Shown: positions 9,032 through 18,374 of the stretch, one piece after another
Layout of the letters: each line of letters begins with the position of its first letter
Numbering within the stretch: the first letter of the stretch is position 1
NCBI RefSeq assembly: GCF_900091555.1
Contig: NZ_FMCX01000004.1
Location: 434,001-498,000 of the forward strand
DNA length: 64,000 bases
Source of the DNA: Micromonospora mirobrigensis
GTDB taxonomy: Bacteria; Actinomycetota; Actinomycetes; Mycobacteriales; Micromonosporaceae
Direction of reading: 5' to 3'
The notes under the pieces: model-generated
What the model was told of the DNA's origin: nothing
What the model saw: the letters and a program-made list of their open reading frames with translations, nothing else
The model's database searches: none
Position numbers and translations under genes: made by a program

Positions 9032-9325
9032 GTGACCCCCGTCGAGGCCGTCGCGGCCACGTACGCCCGGTGGATCACGCCCGCCCTCCCGCTGTACGGC
9101 GACGACCACGAGCGGTCCGACTTCGCTCCCTGACGCCTCGCCACCGGTCTGATGGTCGGCGACCGCCGGGGGCACGACGGCGCCGCCGTGGAGGTCGGGA
9201 TGCCGACCCTGCTGCTGCCGCCGCTGACCGGCGTCCACGACGAGCGGCTGGGGCTGGCCGCCCGGCTGCTCGGCGTGCCCACCGGTCCCCCGGCGCCGGC
9301 CGCCGGGGCGGCCGGGCCGCCGTGA
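9032..9325 (+). pseudogene. HAD-hydrolase-like remnant interrupted by an in-frame TGA
   Basis: GTG 9032 opens 33 codons that end at TGA 9131-9133; reading on in the same frame gives 63 more coding-like residues to TGA 9323-9325. The second part holds GLMVGDRRGHDGAAVEVGMPTLLLPPL (split here only by my reading), which looks like the motif IV end of a HAD hydrolase (VGDxxxxDGxxxxxxG). The N-terminal DxDGT motif and the core are missing, so this appears to be the two ends of a deleted gene plus a stop mutation. Its last stop overlaps the GTG of the next gene by GTGA, a coupling that may be left from an intact operon. Confidence 0.5.
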
Positions 9326-10527
9326 CCGCCGCGGTGCTGTTCGACCTGGACGGCACCCTGCTCGACCACGCCGGTGCCGCCCGCCGGGCGGTCACCGCCT
9401 GGGCGGCCACCGTCGCGCCCGGCGCGGGCGACGAGCCGGCGCTCGCCGCGGCGTGGTCGGCCCTGGAACGGGAACACTTCGCCGCCTACCTGGCCGGGGA
9501 GTGCTCGTTCCAGGAGCAGCGGCGGCGCCGGTTGCGGGGGTTCCTGCCGCTGCTGGGGTCGCCGGTCGACGAGGCGCGGCTCGACGACCGCTTCGCCGAC
9601 TACCTGCGACACTACGAGGCCGCGTGGCGGGTGTACCCCGACGTCGCCGACGCGCTGGTCGGGCTGCGCTGCCACGGATACCGGCTCGGTGTGCTGACAA
9701 ACGGTGACGCCCGCCAGCAGCGGCGCAAGCTGGCGGCGATCGGCCTGGGCGACGCCTTCGACGTGGTCTGCTGCTCCGCCGAGCTCGGCGTGGCCAAACC
9801 GGACCCGGCCGCCTTCCGGCTCGCCGCCGCACGACTGGGCCACCAGCCCCGTCAGCTCCGGTACGTCGGCGACGACCCGGACACCGACCACCGGGCCGCC
9901 TGCCGGGCCGGGCTCCACGGCACCTGGCTCGACCGTACGGTCCGCCGCGCCGACGTGTCGGCCGACCGGGTCGACCGGCTCACCCGGCTGCCCGAGCTCC
10001 GTCCCGCCACCGCCGTCGTACCCGGCGAAGGTCACCCGGCGTCCTGGCGGGCGGCGCTGGACCGGTTCGCGGAGCTGGTCGGCCGGCGGACCGCCTGGGC
10101 GGTCACCGGAAGCGCCGCCGCCGCGCTGCACGGCGCGGTGGTGACCCCGGGCGACGTCGACGTGGTGACCGACCCGGTCGGGCTGGCGGCGCTCCGCCGC
10201 CGGTTCGGGGACGCCACCGTGACGGAGCCGTTCCGGGCGGCCGGGGTGAGCGCGAGCGCCCGGCTCCGGGTCGAGCTGGACGGAACCCCGTTCGAGGTCC
10301 TGGTCGGCGTGCGCAACCGTCGGCCGGACGGCAGTTGGTCCGCCCCGGCGACGCCCGACGACCGGCTGTGGATCCCGTCGTCGGGCCGGCTGGTTCCGGT
10401 GCTCCCGCTGTCGTCGCTGCTGCGGGTCGCCGAGGAGCGGGGCCGCGCCGGACAGGGCGCCGCGATCCGCCGCCGGCTCGGCGACCTGCGCATCGGCGAG
10501 CGGGCGCTACCCTCCGACGGGCGGTGA
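9322..10527 (+). CDS. HAD hydrolase fused to a nucleotidyltransferase-like domain
   Basis: A 401-residue two-domain protein. Residues 1-220 are a HAD phosphatase: DLDGTLLDH with both catalytic Asp, LTNGD (motif II), KPDP (motif III) and VGDDPDTD (motif IV). Residues ~240-395 look like a minimal nucleotidyltransferase of the MNT/AbiEii type: AVTGSAAAALHG followed by TPGDVDVVTD, the usual G-S plus DxD metal-binding layout. The start GTG 9322 is set by the GTGA overlap with the HAD remnant upstream and leads straight into the DxDGT strand. Possible roles are a nucleotide- or sugar-phosphate phosphatase with a transferase partner domain; this fusion is not one I know. The 3' end overlaps the convergent M23-like gene by 21 bases. 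Confidence 0.8.
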   Translation: MTAAVLFDLDGTLLDHAGAARRAVTAWAATVAPGAGDEPALAAAWSALEREHFAAYLAGECSFQEQRRRRLRGFLPLLGSPVDEARLDDRFADYLRHYEAAWRVYPDVADALVGLRCHGYRLGVLTNGDARQQRRKLAAIGLGDAFDVVCCSAELGVAKPDPAAFRLAAARLGHQPRQLRYVGDDPDTDHRAACRAGLHGTWLDRTVRRADVSADRVDRLTRLPELRPATAVVPGEGHPASWRAALDRFAELVGRRTAWAVTGSAAAALHGAVVTPGDVDVVTDPVGLAALRRRFGDATVTEPFRAAGVSASARLRVELDGTPFEVLVGVRNRRPDGSWSAPATPDDRLWIPSSGRLVPVLPLSSLLRVAEERGRAGQGAAIRRRLGDLRIGERALPSDGR

Positions 10528-11673
10528 CGGCAGCGGCTGCACCACCGCCTCCTCGCCCGGCACCGTCCACTCCCTGACCCGTCCCGTTCCCGGTCCGGTG
10601 GGCCACTCCCGGAACCGCCGGAACAGCATCGGCACCCCGCGGGCGACCGTGAGGTCGGCACTGTCCATGGCCTGCACGTGCACGTGCGGCTGGGTGGAGT
10701 TGCCCGAGTTGCCGCAGTCCGCCAGGTGCTGGCCCTCGACCACCCGCGCGCCGACCCGGACGCGCAGGGAGCCGGACCGGAAGTGGGCCAGGCCCACGAA
10801 GGCGCCGCCGGGCAGCGCGATGACCACGTGGTTGCCCGCGACCGCGCCCACCCCCCGGCGCAGCCGTGCCGACTGTCCCAGGGTGTACGGCACCAGCGCC
10901 GGCTGCGACCGCCGCGCCTCGTGGTCCGGCTCGCCGTCGTGGGCCGCGACGACGGTGCCGGCGGCGGGCGCCAGGATCGGCCGGCCGAAGGCGTGGAACC
11001 GCTCCGGCGGTTCGCTGGTGAGCAGGCTGCGCCAGTCGTGGCGGTCGGATGTCCGGTGCGCCGCGTCCACCGCCACGAAGTCGATGGCGTACCGGCCGCC
11101 GAGCAGGTCGGTGCCGTGGCTCGGCACCTGCCGGGCCGGGCTGTTGCGGGCCAGCCAGAGCCCGGTGAACGGCAGCGACAGCTCCACTCCCCCGGCCGCC
11201 GGGTCCTGGCCGGACGCCGGTGCCGACCGGCCGGCGACGGCGCCGCCGACGGCCACCACGGACGCCCCCACCGCGACCGTCCGGGCGACGAAGAGCCGGC
11301 GGGAGGCGTCCGCGGGGTCGTCCGCGTCGTCGGTCCGGTGCGGCGGGCGGGCGGCCCGGCGGGCGAGGGTACGCCGCAGCAGCGGCCGGACCAGCTCGCC
11401 CAGCAGCAGCGCCAGGACCAGGTACAGCAGCACCGGCAGCCACCAGCCGGCCCACCCCGCGGCGAGGCGGCGTACCGGCACGGGCGGCTCCAGCGGCCCG
11501 ACGGTGAGCAGCAGCGCGGTGCCGACCGCCAGCAGCAGCACGACGACCGTGCCGACCCGTCGCCACCGGCCACCGGCCACCGAGACGTCCCGGACCAGCC
11601 GCCGGTACAGGTACCGGTAGGCGGCCGCCAGCACGGCGAGGACGAGCGCTGCGACCAGCAGGGACAGTGCCAT
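10507..11673 (-). CDS. Membrane-anchored M23 (LytM-like) peptidase-fold protein
   Basis: A 388-residue protein with two N-terminal membrane segments (residues ~1-25 and ~35-95), a third hydrophobic stretch resembling a twin-arginine-like leader (ASRRLFVARTVAVGASVVAVGG) and an outside domain with the M23 fold. Zinc ligands can be seen in GLAHFRSGS and the HxH of QPHVHVQ. The first ligand motif HxxxD reads RYAID, so that His is either replaced or supplied by the SHGTD upstream. ATG 11673 has a GGAGG site. It follows the subtilase-like gene by 23 bases, so both are one operon. It may be a cell-wall endopeptidase or a binding homologue. Confidence 0.78.
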   Translation of the reverse strand: MALSLLVAALVLAVLAAAYRYLYRRLVRDVSVAGGRWRRVGTVVVLLLAVGTALLLTVGPLEPPVPVRRLAAGWAGWWLPVLLYLVLALLLGELVRPLLRRTLARRAARPPHRTDDADDPADASRRLFVARTVAVGASVVAVGGAVAGRSAPASGQDPAAGGVELSLPFTGLWLARNSPARQVPSHGTDLLGGRYAIDFVAVDAAHRTSDRHDWRSLLTSEPPERFHAFGRPILAPAAGTVVAAHDGEPDHEARRSQPALVPYTLGQSARLRRGVGAVAGNHVVIALPGGAFVGLAHFRSGSLRVRVGARVVEGQHLADCGNSGNSTQPHVHVQAMDSADLTVARGVPMLFRRFREWPTGPGTGRVREWTVPGEEAVVQPLPSPPVGG

Positions 11674-11696
11674 CGGCCGGGGGCCTCCGTCCGGTG

Positions 11697-12872
11697 TCAG
11701 CGCACCGTCTGGAGCAGCTTGTTCGGCGTGCCGGCCGGTACGCCGGTGAGCGCGCCGGCCACGGCCGCCCGGTCGAGGGCACCGGCCACCTGCGCCGGGG
11801 TGGCTCTGGGGCGCCGGCCCAGATAGAGCGCCGCCGCTCCGGAGGCGTGTGCGGCCGAGACCGAGGTGCCGGAGTCGGAGTTGGTGCCGCCGCCCGGCCA
11901 GGTGGAGGTGATGTCCACCCCGGGAGCGTACAGGTCCAGCCCCGGGCCGTGGTTGCTGAACCACGCCACGGTGTCGGCGCAGTCGGACGAGCCGACGGTG
12001 ACCGCCTCGCGTACCCGGGCCGGGGAGGAGTTGTCGACATCGTCGGCGCTCGCCCCGGCCGACAGCACGTACGTGACACCGGAGGCGACGGAGGCGCGTA
12101 CCGCCTCGTCGAGCACGTCGCTGGCCGGGGCGCCGATGACGACGTTGGCCACCGACGGGCCGGAGGCGTGCGCGGTGATCCAGTCGATCCCGGCCAGCAC
12201 CCCGGCGAGGGTGCCACCGCCCTGCGCGTCGAGCACCTTCACCGAGATCAACCGGGCCTTCTTCGCCACGCCGTAGGTGGTGCCGCCGACGATGCCGGCC
12301 ATCAGGGTGCCGTTGCCCTGCTCGTCGCCGCCGTCGCCGCCGAAGGCGTCGAAGCCGGGCCGGGCGCGGGGGGCGAGGTCGGGGTGCCGGTAGTCGATGC
12401 CGGTGTCGACCAGGTAGACGTCGACGCCGGCGCCCGCCGCGGCTGGGTACCGGTACGACCCGTCCAGCGGCAGCCGCGGCTGGTCGATCCGGTCCAGGCC
12501 GCAGGACGGGGCCTGCTGCACGCCGGTCCGCGACGCCACCCGCTCGATCCTGGTGTCCTGCTCCACCAGCCGCACCGACGGATCCGCTGCCAGCCGCCGC
12601 GCCTGCTTCTCGCTCGCCTCGACCAGCGCACCGCGCACCGCGCTGTGGTAGCTGTCCCGGACCCGTACGCCGTACCGGCCGGCGAGGTCGGGCCGCTGTC
12701 CGTCGGCGAAGAGCACCAGATAGCTGCCGGGTACGGCCCGGGCGCTGCCGGAGTCGACGACGGGCCGGGCGGCCCCGACGGGCCCGGGGACGGCCAGGAC
12801 ACCCATCCCGAGCGCGGTGCCGGCGACCACCAGGGCGGCGCCGGCGCGGGCGGTCAGCGACGCTGCGGGCAC
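11697..12872 (-). CDS. Secreted subtilisin-like (S8) protein lacking the catalytic His
   Basis: A 391-residue protein with a signal peptide (residues 1-36, ending VGAARP), an inhibitor-I9-type propeptide (about 48-114) and an S8 fold. Asp156 in VYLVDTGID and Ser337 in DSGTSVSAAHASG keep the catalytic Asp and Ser. The motif that should read GHGTHVAG is GNGTLMAG: the catalytic His is Asn187 and the second His is Leu190. The oxyanion Asn of the usual AAGN motif is also absent (VLSAGAS, Ala274). The reading frame is intact with a GAGGAGG site before GTG 12872, so this looks like a maintained pseudoprotease rather than a decayed gene. It could act as a substrate-binding or scaffolding protein at the cell surface with the M23-like protein. 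Confidence 0.85.
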   Translation of the reverse strand: MPAASLTARAGAALVVAGTALGMGVLAVPGPVGAARPVVDSGSARAVPGSYLVLFADGQRPDLAGRYGVRVRDSYHSAVRGALVEASEKQARRLAADPSVRLVEQDTRIERVASRTGVQQAPSCGLDRIDQPRLPLDGSYRYPAAAGAGVDVYLVDTGIDYRHPDLAPRARPGFDAFGGDGGDEQGNGTLMAGIVGGTTYGVAKKARLISVKVLDAQGGGTLAGVLAGIDWITAHASGPSVANVVIGAPASDVLDEAVRASVASGVTYVLSAGASADDVDNSSPARVREAVTVGSSDCADTVAWFSNHGPGLDLYAPGVDITSTWPGGGTNSDSGTSVSAAHASGAAALYLGRRPRATPAQVAGALDRAAVAGALTGVPAGTPNKLLQTVR

Positions 12873-12971
12873 TGTTCCTCCTCGTGACCAACGGTCGGGT
12901 CGCCCCTGGTCGGGGGCCCGATGGATAGTGTCCGCGCGGACCCGGCCGCTGTCGTCGTACCGGCCGCGGGT

Positions 12972-12987
12972 GTAGGGCTTCACCTAG
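12972..12987 (+). promoter_or_regulatory. Candidate PAS-LuxR operator, NRPS plus arm (distal)
   Basis: GTAGGGCTTCACCTAG, 164 bases before the mbtH start, matches 12 of 16 positions of the operator known for PAS-LuxR regulators of polyene clusters (CTVGGGAWWTCCCBAG). CTAG-containing words are rare in such GC-rich DNA. The assignment depends on the local regulator at 33689-34459 binding like PimM. Confidence 0.45.
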
Positions 12988-13022
12988 CCCGGCCACCGTC
13001 CGCGGTGGCTCCGGCACAGGTT

Positions 13023-13038
13023 CCAGGTGTTGTCCTAG
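13023..13038 (+). promoter_or_regulatory. Candidate PAS-LuxR operator, NRPS plus arm (proximal)
   Basis: CCAGGTGTTGTCCTAG matches 11 of 16 positions of CTVGGGAWWTCCCBAG and lies 51 bases, about five helical turns, downstream of the first site on the same face. It is 113 bases before the mbtH start. Paired sites of this kind also occur before the minus arm. Confidence 0.4.
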
Positions 13039-13150
13039 TACCTCCCCCGGCAGGGGTGCGACCGGTCGTCGTCACGGTCGAATGGGCCTCGGATCACCCC
13101 GCCGTGCGTCGGCGCCGGGTGCCGCAGCGGGCACCACCCACGGAGGAGAG

Positions 13151-13363
13151 ATGAGCGACAACCAGGAGAGCCGCCCCTACAAGGTCGTGCTGAACCACGA
13201 GGAGCAGTACTCCATCTGGCCGGCCGGCCGGGAGAACGCTCCGGGCTGGCGCGACGAGGGCACCACCGGCACCCGGGAGGAGTGCCTGGCGCACATCGAG
13301 GAGGTCTGGACCGACATGCGTCCACTGAGCCTGCGCCGTCGGATGGCCGAGCAGGGGTCCTGA
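13151..13363 (+). CDS. mbtH: MbtH-like protein
   Basis: A 70-residue MbtH-family protein that binds and activates NRPS adenylation domains. The family signature is clear: [10 protein letters not shown], then GW near residue 36, [18 protein letters not shown] and the basic end SLRRR. ATG 13151 follows GGAGGAG directly. The stop overlaps the start of the A-T gene (TGATG), so the two are translationally coupled. It is the first gene of the plus-strand NRPS arm and is likely needed by several of the five A domains, including those on the minus arm. Confidence 0.97.
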   Translation: MSDNQESRPYKVVLNHEEQYSIWPAGRENAPGWRDEGTTGTREECLAHIEEVWTDMRPLSLRRRMAEQGS

Positions 13364-15189
13364 TGGAGAGCGGTCCGGGCACCCTGGCACACCAGCTGGT
13401 CGCGCGGTGGGCGCGGGAACGGCCCGACGCCGTGGCCGTCAGCTCCGAGCGACGATCCCTCACCTACGCCCAGCTCGACACCCGGGCCGACCGGCTCGCC
13501 GGCGCCCTGCGCGCCCACGGCGTCGGCCCCGAGACCCGCGTCGGCATCTGTCTGCCCCGCACCGCCGACTGGATCACCGCGCTGCTCGCCGTCTTCAAGG
13601 CCGGCGGCGCCTACGTGCCCCTGGATCCGGAATACCCGGCGGCCCGCCTGGAGTACATGCTCACCGACTCCGCGGCCACCGTCCTGGTCGGTGCCGGGCC
13701 CACCGCCGACCACCTCGCCCGGGCCTGCGACGTCCCCCTCCTGGCCCCCGCCGCGGGCGCCGACGCCACCGCGACCGGACCCGGCCCGCATCCGGACAAC
13801 CTGGCGTACGTCATCTACACCTCCGGCTCCACCGGCCGTCCCAAGGGCGTCCAGGTCACCCACGCCTCGCTGGGCAACATGCTGGCGGGACTGGCGCCGG
13901 CGCTGGAGGTCGGCCCGGGGCGGCGCACCCTGCAGTGCGTGTCGTTCAGCTTCGACATCTCGGTCTTCGACACCCTGGCCACCCTGACCAACGGCGGCAC
14001 GCTGGTCATCGCCACCAAGGAGGAGGTCGCCTCGCCCGAGCGGCTGGCCGACCGGCTGCGCGGCGAGCGCATCCACACGGTGGCGCTGCCGCCCTCGGTG
14101 CTGGCCACCCTGGTCGACCAGGAGTTCCCCGACCTGGCGGTGGTCGGTTCGGGCGGGGAGGCCTGCCCGCCCAAGCTCGCCGCCTCGTTCGCCGCCCGGC
14201 ACCGCTTCGTCAACGGCTACGGCCCGACCGAGACCACCGTCGCGGCGTCGCTGTTCGAGGTCACCCCGGCGCACGGCGAGCTGCCCTCGGTGCCGATCGG
14301 GGCGCCGTGCGCGGGCGTGTCGCTCTACGTCGTGGACGACCCGGCGGGTACGGCGTCACCGCCGGGCGGGACCGGCGAGATCTGCATCGGCGGCGCCGGG
14401 GTGGCCCGCGGCTACCTGGGCCGCCCGGCGTTGACCGCGGCGGCGTTCGTCCCCGACCCGTTCTCCGACGTGCCGGGCTCGCGGCTGTACCGCACCGGTG
14501 ACCTGGGCCGGTTCCTGCCCGACGGCGCCCTGGAGTTCTCCGGCCGTGCCGACGGACAGGTCAAGATCCGCGGCCACCGGATCGAGCTCAACGAGATCCG
14601 GCAGGCGCTGGAACGCCACCCCCGGGTCAGCCAGGCGGCGGTGCTGGTCGGTGAGACCGGCCTGCTGGGCGGGCAGATCCTCGCGTTCGTCCTGCCGGCG
14701 CCCGGTCCGGGCCCGGTGACCGGCGGCCTGCTGCGCCGCCACCTCGCCGACGAGCTGCCCGACTACATGATCCCGAACTCCATCGCCCTGCTGCGGGAGT
14801 TCCCCCTGACCCCGAACCACAAGGTCGACCACGCGGCCCTGCTGGCCCGGGGCGCCGGTCCGCGCCGGCGCGACGCGCCCGTCGTCGCGCCCCGCACCCC
14901 GGTCGAGGCGGACCTGCTGCGGATCTGGCAGGAGGTGCTGGGGCAGCCGGAGATCGGCGTCCGCGACGACTTCTTCGAGCTGGGCGGCCACTCGCTGCTC
15001 GCCGCGCAGGTGGTCGCCCGGATCGAGAAGGCCCACGGCGTACAGCTGCGGCTGGAGACGCTGCTCGCGCAGGGACGCACGGTCGAGGGTCTGGCCGAGG
15101 CGGTGTCCCGGGCGGCGGCCGGCGGGGGGACCGGGCGCCCGCCCATCACCCGCATCCCGCGCCCTGCCCGGCGCACGGTCCCCAGCTGA
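13363..15189 (+). CDS. NRPS, free-standing adenylation-carrier (A-T) module
   Basis: A 608-residue two-domain NRPS: A domain about residues 5-515 (YTSGSTGRPKG near 151, NGYGPTETT, YRTGDLG, K in NHKVDH) and carrier domain with the phosphopantetheine Ser544 in GGHSLLAAQ. There is no condensation domain. The specificity residues I read (GrsA positions 235-331) are D,I,F,A,G,G,G,V,A; I cannot assign them to an amino acid. The first half of the A domain is very close in DNA to that of the next gene. It could load a starter residue, or serve as the acceptor for the unpaired C-terminal C domain of the 22378-30126 protein, which would complete a split module. Starts by a 3-base TGATG overlap with mbtH. 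Confidence 0.95.
   Translation: MESGPGTLAHQLVARWARERPDAVAVSSERRSLTYAQLDTRADRLAGALRAHGVGPETRVGICLPRTADWITALLAVFKAGGAYVPLDPEYPAARLEYMLTDSAATVLVGAGPTADHLARACDVPLLAPAAGADATATGPGPHPDNLAYVIYTSGSTGRPKGVQVTHASLGNMLAGLAPALEVGPGRRTLQCVSFSFDISVFDTLATLTNGGTLVIATKEEVASPERLADRLRGERIHTVALPPSVLATLVDQEFPDLAVVGSGGEACPPKLAASFAARHRFVNGYGPTETTVAASLFEVTPAHGELPSVPIGAPCAGVSLYVVDDPAGTASPPGGTGEICIGGAGVARGYLGRPALTAAAFVPDPFSDVPGSRLYRTGDLGRFLPDGALEFSGRADGQVKIRGHRIELNEIRQALERHPRVSQAAVLVGETGLLGGQILAFVLPAPGPGPVTGGLLRRHLADELPDYMIPNSIALLREFPLTPNHKVDHAALLARGAGPRRRDAPVVAPRTPVEADLLRIWQEVLGQPEIGVRDDFFELGGHSLLAAQVVARIEKAHGVQLRLETLLAQGRTVEGLAEAVSRAAAGGGTGRPPITRIPRPARRTVPS
13395..13865 (+). repeat. Duplicated A-domain N-core, copy 1
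   Basis: This stretch of the A-T gene is matched by 16615-17087 of the C-A-T gene at roughly 85% in the parts I aligned by eye, with long identical runs at the A2 region and up to the A3 motif. Similarity falls off sharply after A3, where the substrate pocket begins. This suggests duplication or gene conversion confined to the conserved half of the A domain. Confidence 0.7.
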
Positions 15190-15215
15190 CGCCGGTCTGA
15201 CGTGAAGGAGTAGGC

Positions 15216-18200
15216 ATGGAGCTCACCGAGGAGAACTTCGTCGCACCGACGTCGTACTCCCAGCGACGGCTGTGGTTCCTGGAGCAGATGGAGGGCGGCG
15301 GCCCCGCCTGGAACATCCAGGCCGTGCTGCGGCTGCGCGGCGCCCTGGACCCGGAGCTGCTGCACGAGGCGTTGAACGCGGTGGTCCGCCGCCACGAGGC
15401 GCTGCGCACCACGTTCGCCGCGGCCGACGGCGACCCGGTGCAGGTGGTGTGGCCGTGGTCCGGCGTCGAGCTGGAGCGGGTCGCCTGCGACGACCGCGCC
15501 GACCCGGCCGGCGCCGCCGACGAGTGGCTCTCCGGGGCCTGGCAGCGGCCGTTCGACATCGAGGCCGGCCCGCTGTTCCGCGCCGCGCTGCTGCGCCTCG
15601 GCGAGGAGGAACACCGCCTGGCCCTGGGCCTGCACCACCTGATCGCCGACGGCTGGTCGCTCCAGCTGCTCTACCAGGAGATCGTGGAGAACTACCGACG
15701 GCTGCGCGCCGGCGCGGAGGCGCGCGGCGACGACCTGCCCATCCAGTACGCGGACTTCGCCGCCTGGGAACGGGAGAACGTCACCCCGGAGACGCTCGGG
15801 GCGTCCATGGAGGTCTGGCGTCAGCGGCTCAAGGGCGTCGGTGAGCCGACCGGGCTCCCCACCGACCGGCCGCATACCGCCGACACGGCCGCCCAGGGGC
15901 GGCTGCTGCTCGCCACGCTCCCCGGCGACCTGATCGAGGACGTCCGCGCCTTCGCCGCCGAGCGCGGCGCGACCGTGTTCATGGTGCTGCTGGCGGCGTT
16001 CGACACGCTCCTGCACCGCTGTTCCGGCCAGACCGACGTGCTGGTCGGCGTGCCGATGGCGGGCCGCGGGCAGCCGGGCCTCGGCGAGCTGATCGGCTGC
16101 TTCGTCAACACCGTGGTCGCCCGGAACGACCTGGCCGGTGACCCCACCTTCGACCAGCTGCTCGGGCAGGTCCGGGAGGTGTCGCTGGAGGCCATCGGGC
16201 ACCAGGAGGTGCCGCTGGAGTGGCTGGTGAGGGAGCTGCGCCCGGACCGGGACGGCGACCGGCAGACCTTCTTCCAGACCGTGCTGCACCTGGCGGAGGT
16301 GTCGCTGGACAGCATCCACCTCGACGGGCTGACCGTCGACGTGGTGCGGATGGACACCCAGGCTCCCGGCGTCGACCTGGCGTTGACCCTGGTGCCCACC
16401 GACTCGGGCCTCGCCGCCGCCTGGGAGTACGACGCCGCCCTCTTCGACGCCGGCAGCATCGAACGGCTGCACGCGCACCTGCGTACGCTGCTCGAAGCCG
16501 CGGTGGCCGACCCGGACCTGCGCCTGTCGCAGCTGCCGATGCTCGGCGCCGCGGAGCGGGACGCGCTGCTCGCGCCCGGCCCGGCGGCCGACCCGGAGCC
16601 GCCGCTGCTGCCGGAGCTGGTCGCCCGGTGGGCGCGGGAACGACCCGACGGCCCTGCGGTCACCGCCGGCGATCGGTCGCTCAGCTGGGCCCAGCTCGAC
16701 GCGCGCGCCGACCGGCTCGCCACCGCCCTGCGCACCCACGGCGTCGGCCCGGAGACCCGCGTCGGCGTCTGCCTGCCCCGCACCACCGAGTGGATCACCG
16801 CGCTGCTCGCCGTCCTCAGGGCCGGCGGCGCCTATCTGCCGCTGGACCCGGAATACCCGGCGGCCCGCCTCGAGTACATGCTCAGCGACTCCGCCGCGAC
16901 CGTGCTGATCGGCGCGGGACCGGCCGTCGAGGAGCTTTCCCGGGCCTGCGGCGTCCCCCTGCTGGCCCCCGACGCGTCCGCCGACGGCACCGACCCCGGA
17001 CCCGGACCGCACCGGGACGGCCTGGCGTACGTCATCTACACCTCCGGCTCCACCGGCCAACCCAAGGGCGTGCAGATCACCCACGCGTCGTACGCGGCGC
17101 TGCTGGCCGCGCAGCGGGCCCGGCTGCCGCACGGCCCGGACGACACGGTGCTCCAGTTCTGCTCCCCCAGCTTCGACGCCTCGATGTTCGAGATCGGGCT
17201 GGCCGTCGGGGCCGGCGCCCGCCTCGCCCTGGGCACCCGCGACGAGCTGGTGCCCGGCGAGCCGCTGGCGGCGCTGATGCGCCGGCACCGGGTCACCTCC
17301 TGGACGGCCCCGCCGTCGGCGATCGCCGCGCTGGGCGCCGCCGACGTGCCGAGCCTGCGGGTGGTGATCGGGGCCGGCGAGGTGCTCACCGCCGGCACCG
17401 TCGCGCACTGGACGCCGCAGGCGCGCTGCTTCAACCTGTACGGCCCCACCGAGGCCACCATCTGGGCCACCGGCCACGAGGTGCGGGAGTCCGACGTCGA
17501 CGGCGCCCTGCCGATCGGCACCGCGATCCCCGGCTACAGCGCGCTGGTGCTCGACGAGGAGCTGCGGCCGGTGCCGGTCAACGTGGTGGGCGAGCTGTAC
17601 GTCGGTGGCGTCGGGACGGCCCGCGGCTACCTCGGCCGGCCCGGGCTGACCGCGCAACGGTTCCTGCCCGACCCGTACGCCGCGCAGCCCGGCGCCCGGC
17701 TCTACCGCACCGGTGACCTGGCCCGCCGGCGCTCCGACGGGGAACTGGTCTTCGCCGGCCGGGCGGACGACCAGATCAAGGTACGCGGCTTCCGGGTCGA
17801 GCCGGGCGAGATCGAGTCCGCGCTCGCCGCCCACCCCGGCGTACGCGAGTGCGCGATCGTGGCCCGCCCGGACAGCTCGGGCGTGGTCGGGCTGACCGCC
17901 TGCGTCGTCCGGGCGCCGCACGGGCCGGCGGTCTCGGCCGAGCAGCTGCGCGAGCACCTCGCCGGCCGGCTCCCCGCCCACTTCTGGCCCGCCGGCTACG
18001 TCTTCCTGGAGAGCCTGCCGATCACCGGCAACGGCAAGGCCGACCGGGCCGCGCTGGCCGCGCTGATCGACGAGGCCGGCGAGCGGGTCCAGCCGGAGAG
18101 CGTCGACTACGAGCCGCCCCGCACTCCGCTGGAGGAGATCCTGGTGGACATCTGGCAGGAGGTGCTGGACGTGCCGCGGATCGGTGTCCACGACTCGTTC

Positions 18201-18374
18201 TTCGACAAGGGCGGCCACTCGCTGCTCGCCGCCCAGGTGATCGCCCGGGTCAAGGCGGCGACCGGCCTGGACGTCTCGGTGCGGCTGCTCTTCGAGCACC
18301 GGGTGCTGGCCGACCTCGCCGAGGCGATCATGCAGCTCGCCCTGGGCGAGGAGCAGCGGGAGGCCGCGCGATGA
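15216..18374 (+). CDS. NRPS module C-A-T
   Basis: A 1052-residue single-module NRPS. C domain about residues 8-440 with the active HHLIADG motif (His140, His141, Asp145); A domain about 465-965 with [11 protein letters not shown] near 607 and [10 protein letters not shown]; carrier Ser1002 in GGHSLLAAQ. Read specificity residues: D,A,F,T,I,A,L,I,W, not a code I can name. No epimerization or thioesterase domain. It follows the A-T gene by 26 bases with a GAAGGAG site, and its stop overlaps the P450 start by ATGA. It should extend the chain from the A-T protein. The coupled P450 suggests that its carrier-bound residue is the oxidation substrate, as in NovI/NikQ-type systems. Confidence 0.95.
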   Translation: MELTEENFVAPTSYSQRRLWFLEQMEGGGPAWNIQAVLRLRGALDPELLHEALNAVVRRHEALRTTFAAADGDPVQVVWPWSGVELERVACDDRADPAGAADEWLSGAWQRPFDIEAGPLFRAALLRLGEEEHRLALGLHHLIADGWSLQLLYQEIVENYRRLRAGAEARGDDLPIQYADFAAWERENVTPETLGASMEVWRQRLKGVGEPTGLPTDRPHTADTAAQGRLLLATLPGDLIEDVRAFAAERGATVFMVLLAAFDTLLHRCSGQTDVLVGVPMAGRGQPGLGELIGCFVNTVVARNDLAGDPTFDQLLGQVREVSLEAIGHQEVPLEWLVRELRPDRDGDRQTFFQTVLHLAEVSLDSIHLDGLTVDVVRMDTQAPGVDLALTLVPTDSGLAAAWEYDAALFDAGSIERLHAHLRTLLEAAVADPDLRLSQLPMLGAAERDALLAPGPAADPEPPLLPELVARWARERPDGPAVTAGDRSLSWAQLDARADRLATALRTHGVGPETRVGVCLPRTTEWITALLAVLRAGGAYLPLDPEYPAARLEYMLSDSAATVLIGAGPAVEELSRACGVPLLAPDASADGTDPGPGPHRDGLAYVIYTSGSTGQPKGVQITHASYAALLAAQRARLPHGPDDTVLQFCSPSFDASMFEIGLAVGAGARLALGTRDELVPGEPLAALMRRHRVTSWTAPPSAIAALGAADVPSLRVVIGAGEVLTAGTVAHWTPQARCFNLYGPTEATIWATGHEVRESDVDGALPIGTAIPGYSALVLDEELRPVPVNVVGELYVGGVGTARGYLGRPGLTAQRFLPDPYAAQPGARLYRTGDLARRRSDGELVFAGRADDQIKVRGFRVEPGEIESALAAHPGVRECAIVARPDSSGVVGLTACVVRAPHGPAVSAEQLREHLAGRLPAHFWPAGYVFLESLPITGNGKADRAALAALIDEAGERVQPESVDYEPPRTPLEEILVDIWQEVLDVPRIGVHDSFFDKGGHSLLAAQVIARVKAATGLDVSVRLLFEHRVLADLAEAIMQLALGEEQREAAR
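16615..17087 (+). repeat. Duplicated A-domain N-core, copy 2
   Basis: Counterpart of 13395-13865. Both copies share, for example, the run GAATACCCGGCGGCCCGCCT. The identity covers the A1-A3 part and stops near the sequence encoding THAS, so the binding-pocket part of the two domains has a separate history. Confidence 0.7.
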
